Source of the DNA: Bacteroides salyersiae WAL 10018 = DSM 18765 = JCM 12988 | Lineage (GTDB): Bacteria > Bacteroidota > Bacteroidia > Bacteroidales > Bacteroidaceae | Assembly (NCBI RefSeq): GCF_000381365.1 | Contig: NZ_KB905466.1 | Span: 2,253,207-2,317,206, forward strand | Reading direction: 5' to 3' | Length of the DNA: 64,000 nt | In this document: in pieces, positions 63,944 to 64,000 of the stretch | Numbering within the stretch: the stretch's first letter is position 1 | Layout: every line of letters begins with the position of its first letter | Notes under the pieces: model-generated | What the model saw: the letters and a program-made list of their open reading frames with translations, nothing else | Told to the model about the DNA's origin: nothing | Database searches by the model: none | Translations under genes and position numbers: made by a program

Positions 63944-64000
63944 ATGATCTTCTATATAAATTCAAGCGGCTTGCAGTAAAGCAATCCGCACCAAAAATAA

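Overview
The window looks like a chromosomal segment of a gut Bacteroides or close relative. The evidence is a SusC/SusD pair inside a polysaccharide utilisation locus, many secreted or lipid-anchored carbohydrate-active enzymes, an S46 dipeptidyl peptidase, a minimal TatAC translocase, low GC content, and repeated TAnnTTTG promoter -7 boxes instead of the usual -10 hexamer. No species is claimed. No rRNA, tRNA, CRISPR array or transposase was seen.

Left part (1-22 kb). The end of a lipid A-type acyltransferase and a glycosyltransferase-like gene are followed by a minus-strand polysaccharide locus: beta-helix protein, SusC, SusD, and a giant PL8-type lyase with three tandem carbohydrate-binding-like repeats. 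Two intercistronic hairpins bracket susCD. An alkaline-phosphatase-superfamily enzyme and a tRNA-dihydrouridine synthase lie on the plus strand. A second PL8 chondroitin-ABC-lyase-like enzyme with a jellyroll-like lipoprotein, a small lipoprotein and an LruC-domain lipoprotein lie on the minus strand. The PL8 enzymes and SusCD point to uronic-acid-containing polysaccharides, perhaps glycosaminoglycans, but no sulfatase or unsaturated glucuronyl hydrolase is present here.

Middle (22-42 kb). A five-gene plus-strand operon (HEAT-repeat membrane protein, processive GT2, TPR outer-membrane barrel, DUF4838-like hydrolase, DUF1573-like lipoprotein) looks like a synthase-dependent exopolysaccharide system. 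It is preceded by three direct repeats spaced 20-21 bp. Then come dapB, lepB, a second lepB paralogue lacking the catalytic lysine, a WbqC-like gene, a remnant of an alginate-lyase-family gene, a multidomain rhamnogalacturonan lyase (PL11) and a GH3 glycosidase.

Right part (42-58 kb). Mostly housekeeping genes: M16 peptidase, a LOG/SIS/PfkB overlapping operon, a secreted tyrosine-phosphatase-like lipoprotein, a DEAD-box helicase, a DMT transporter, a DPP7-like S46 peptidase, a DUF389 protein, a flippase, ruvB and an AAA/PD-(D/E)XK protein.

Far right (58-63 kb). This is the most interesting part: a compact minus-strand cassette for a radical-SAM-modified peptide system. Two precursors carry near-identical twin-arginine leaders and cysteine every fourth residue. 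They are followed by a terminator-like hairpin, a radical SAM/SPASM enzyme, a SPASM-only maturase-like partner, a small modification-system-like protein, and tatA and tatC, the last three overlapping. The second precursor has a lipobox followed by acidic residues, suggesting a surface lipoprotein. Just upstream are two divergent, terminator-ended structured RNAs that share an internal motif and show compensatory base changes. The inferred logic is modification in the cytoplasm, Tat export of a folded or crosslinked product, and display or release outside the cell.
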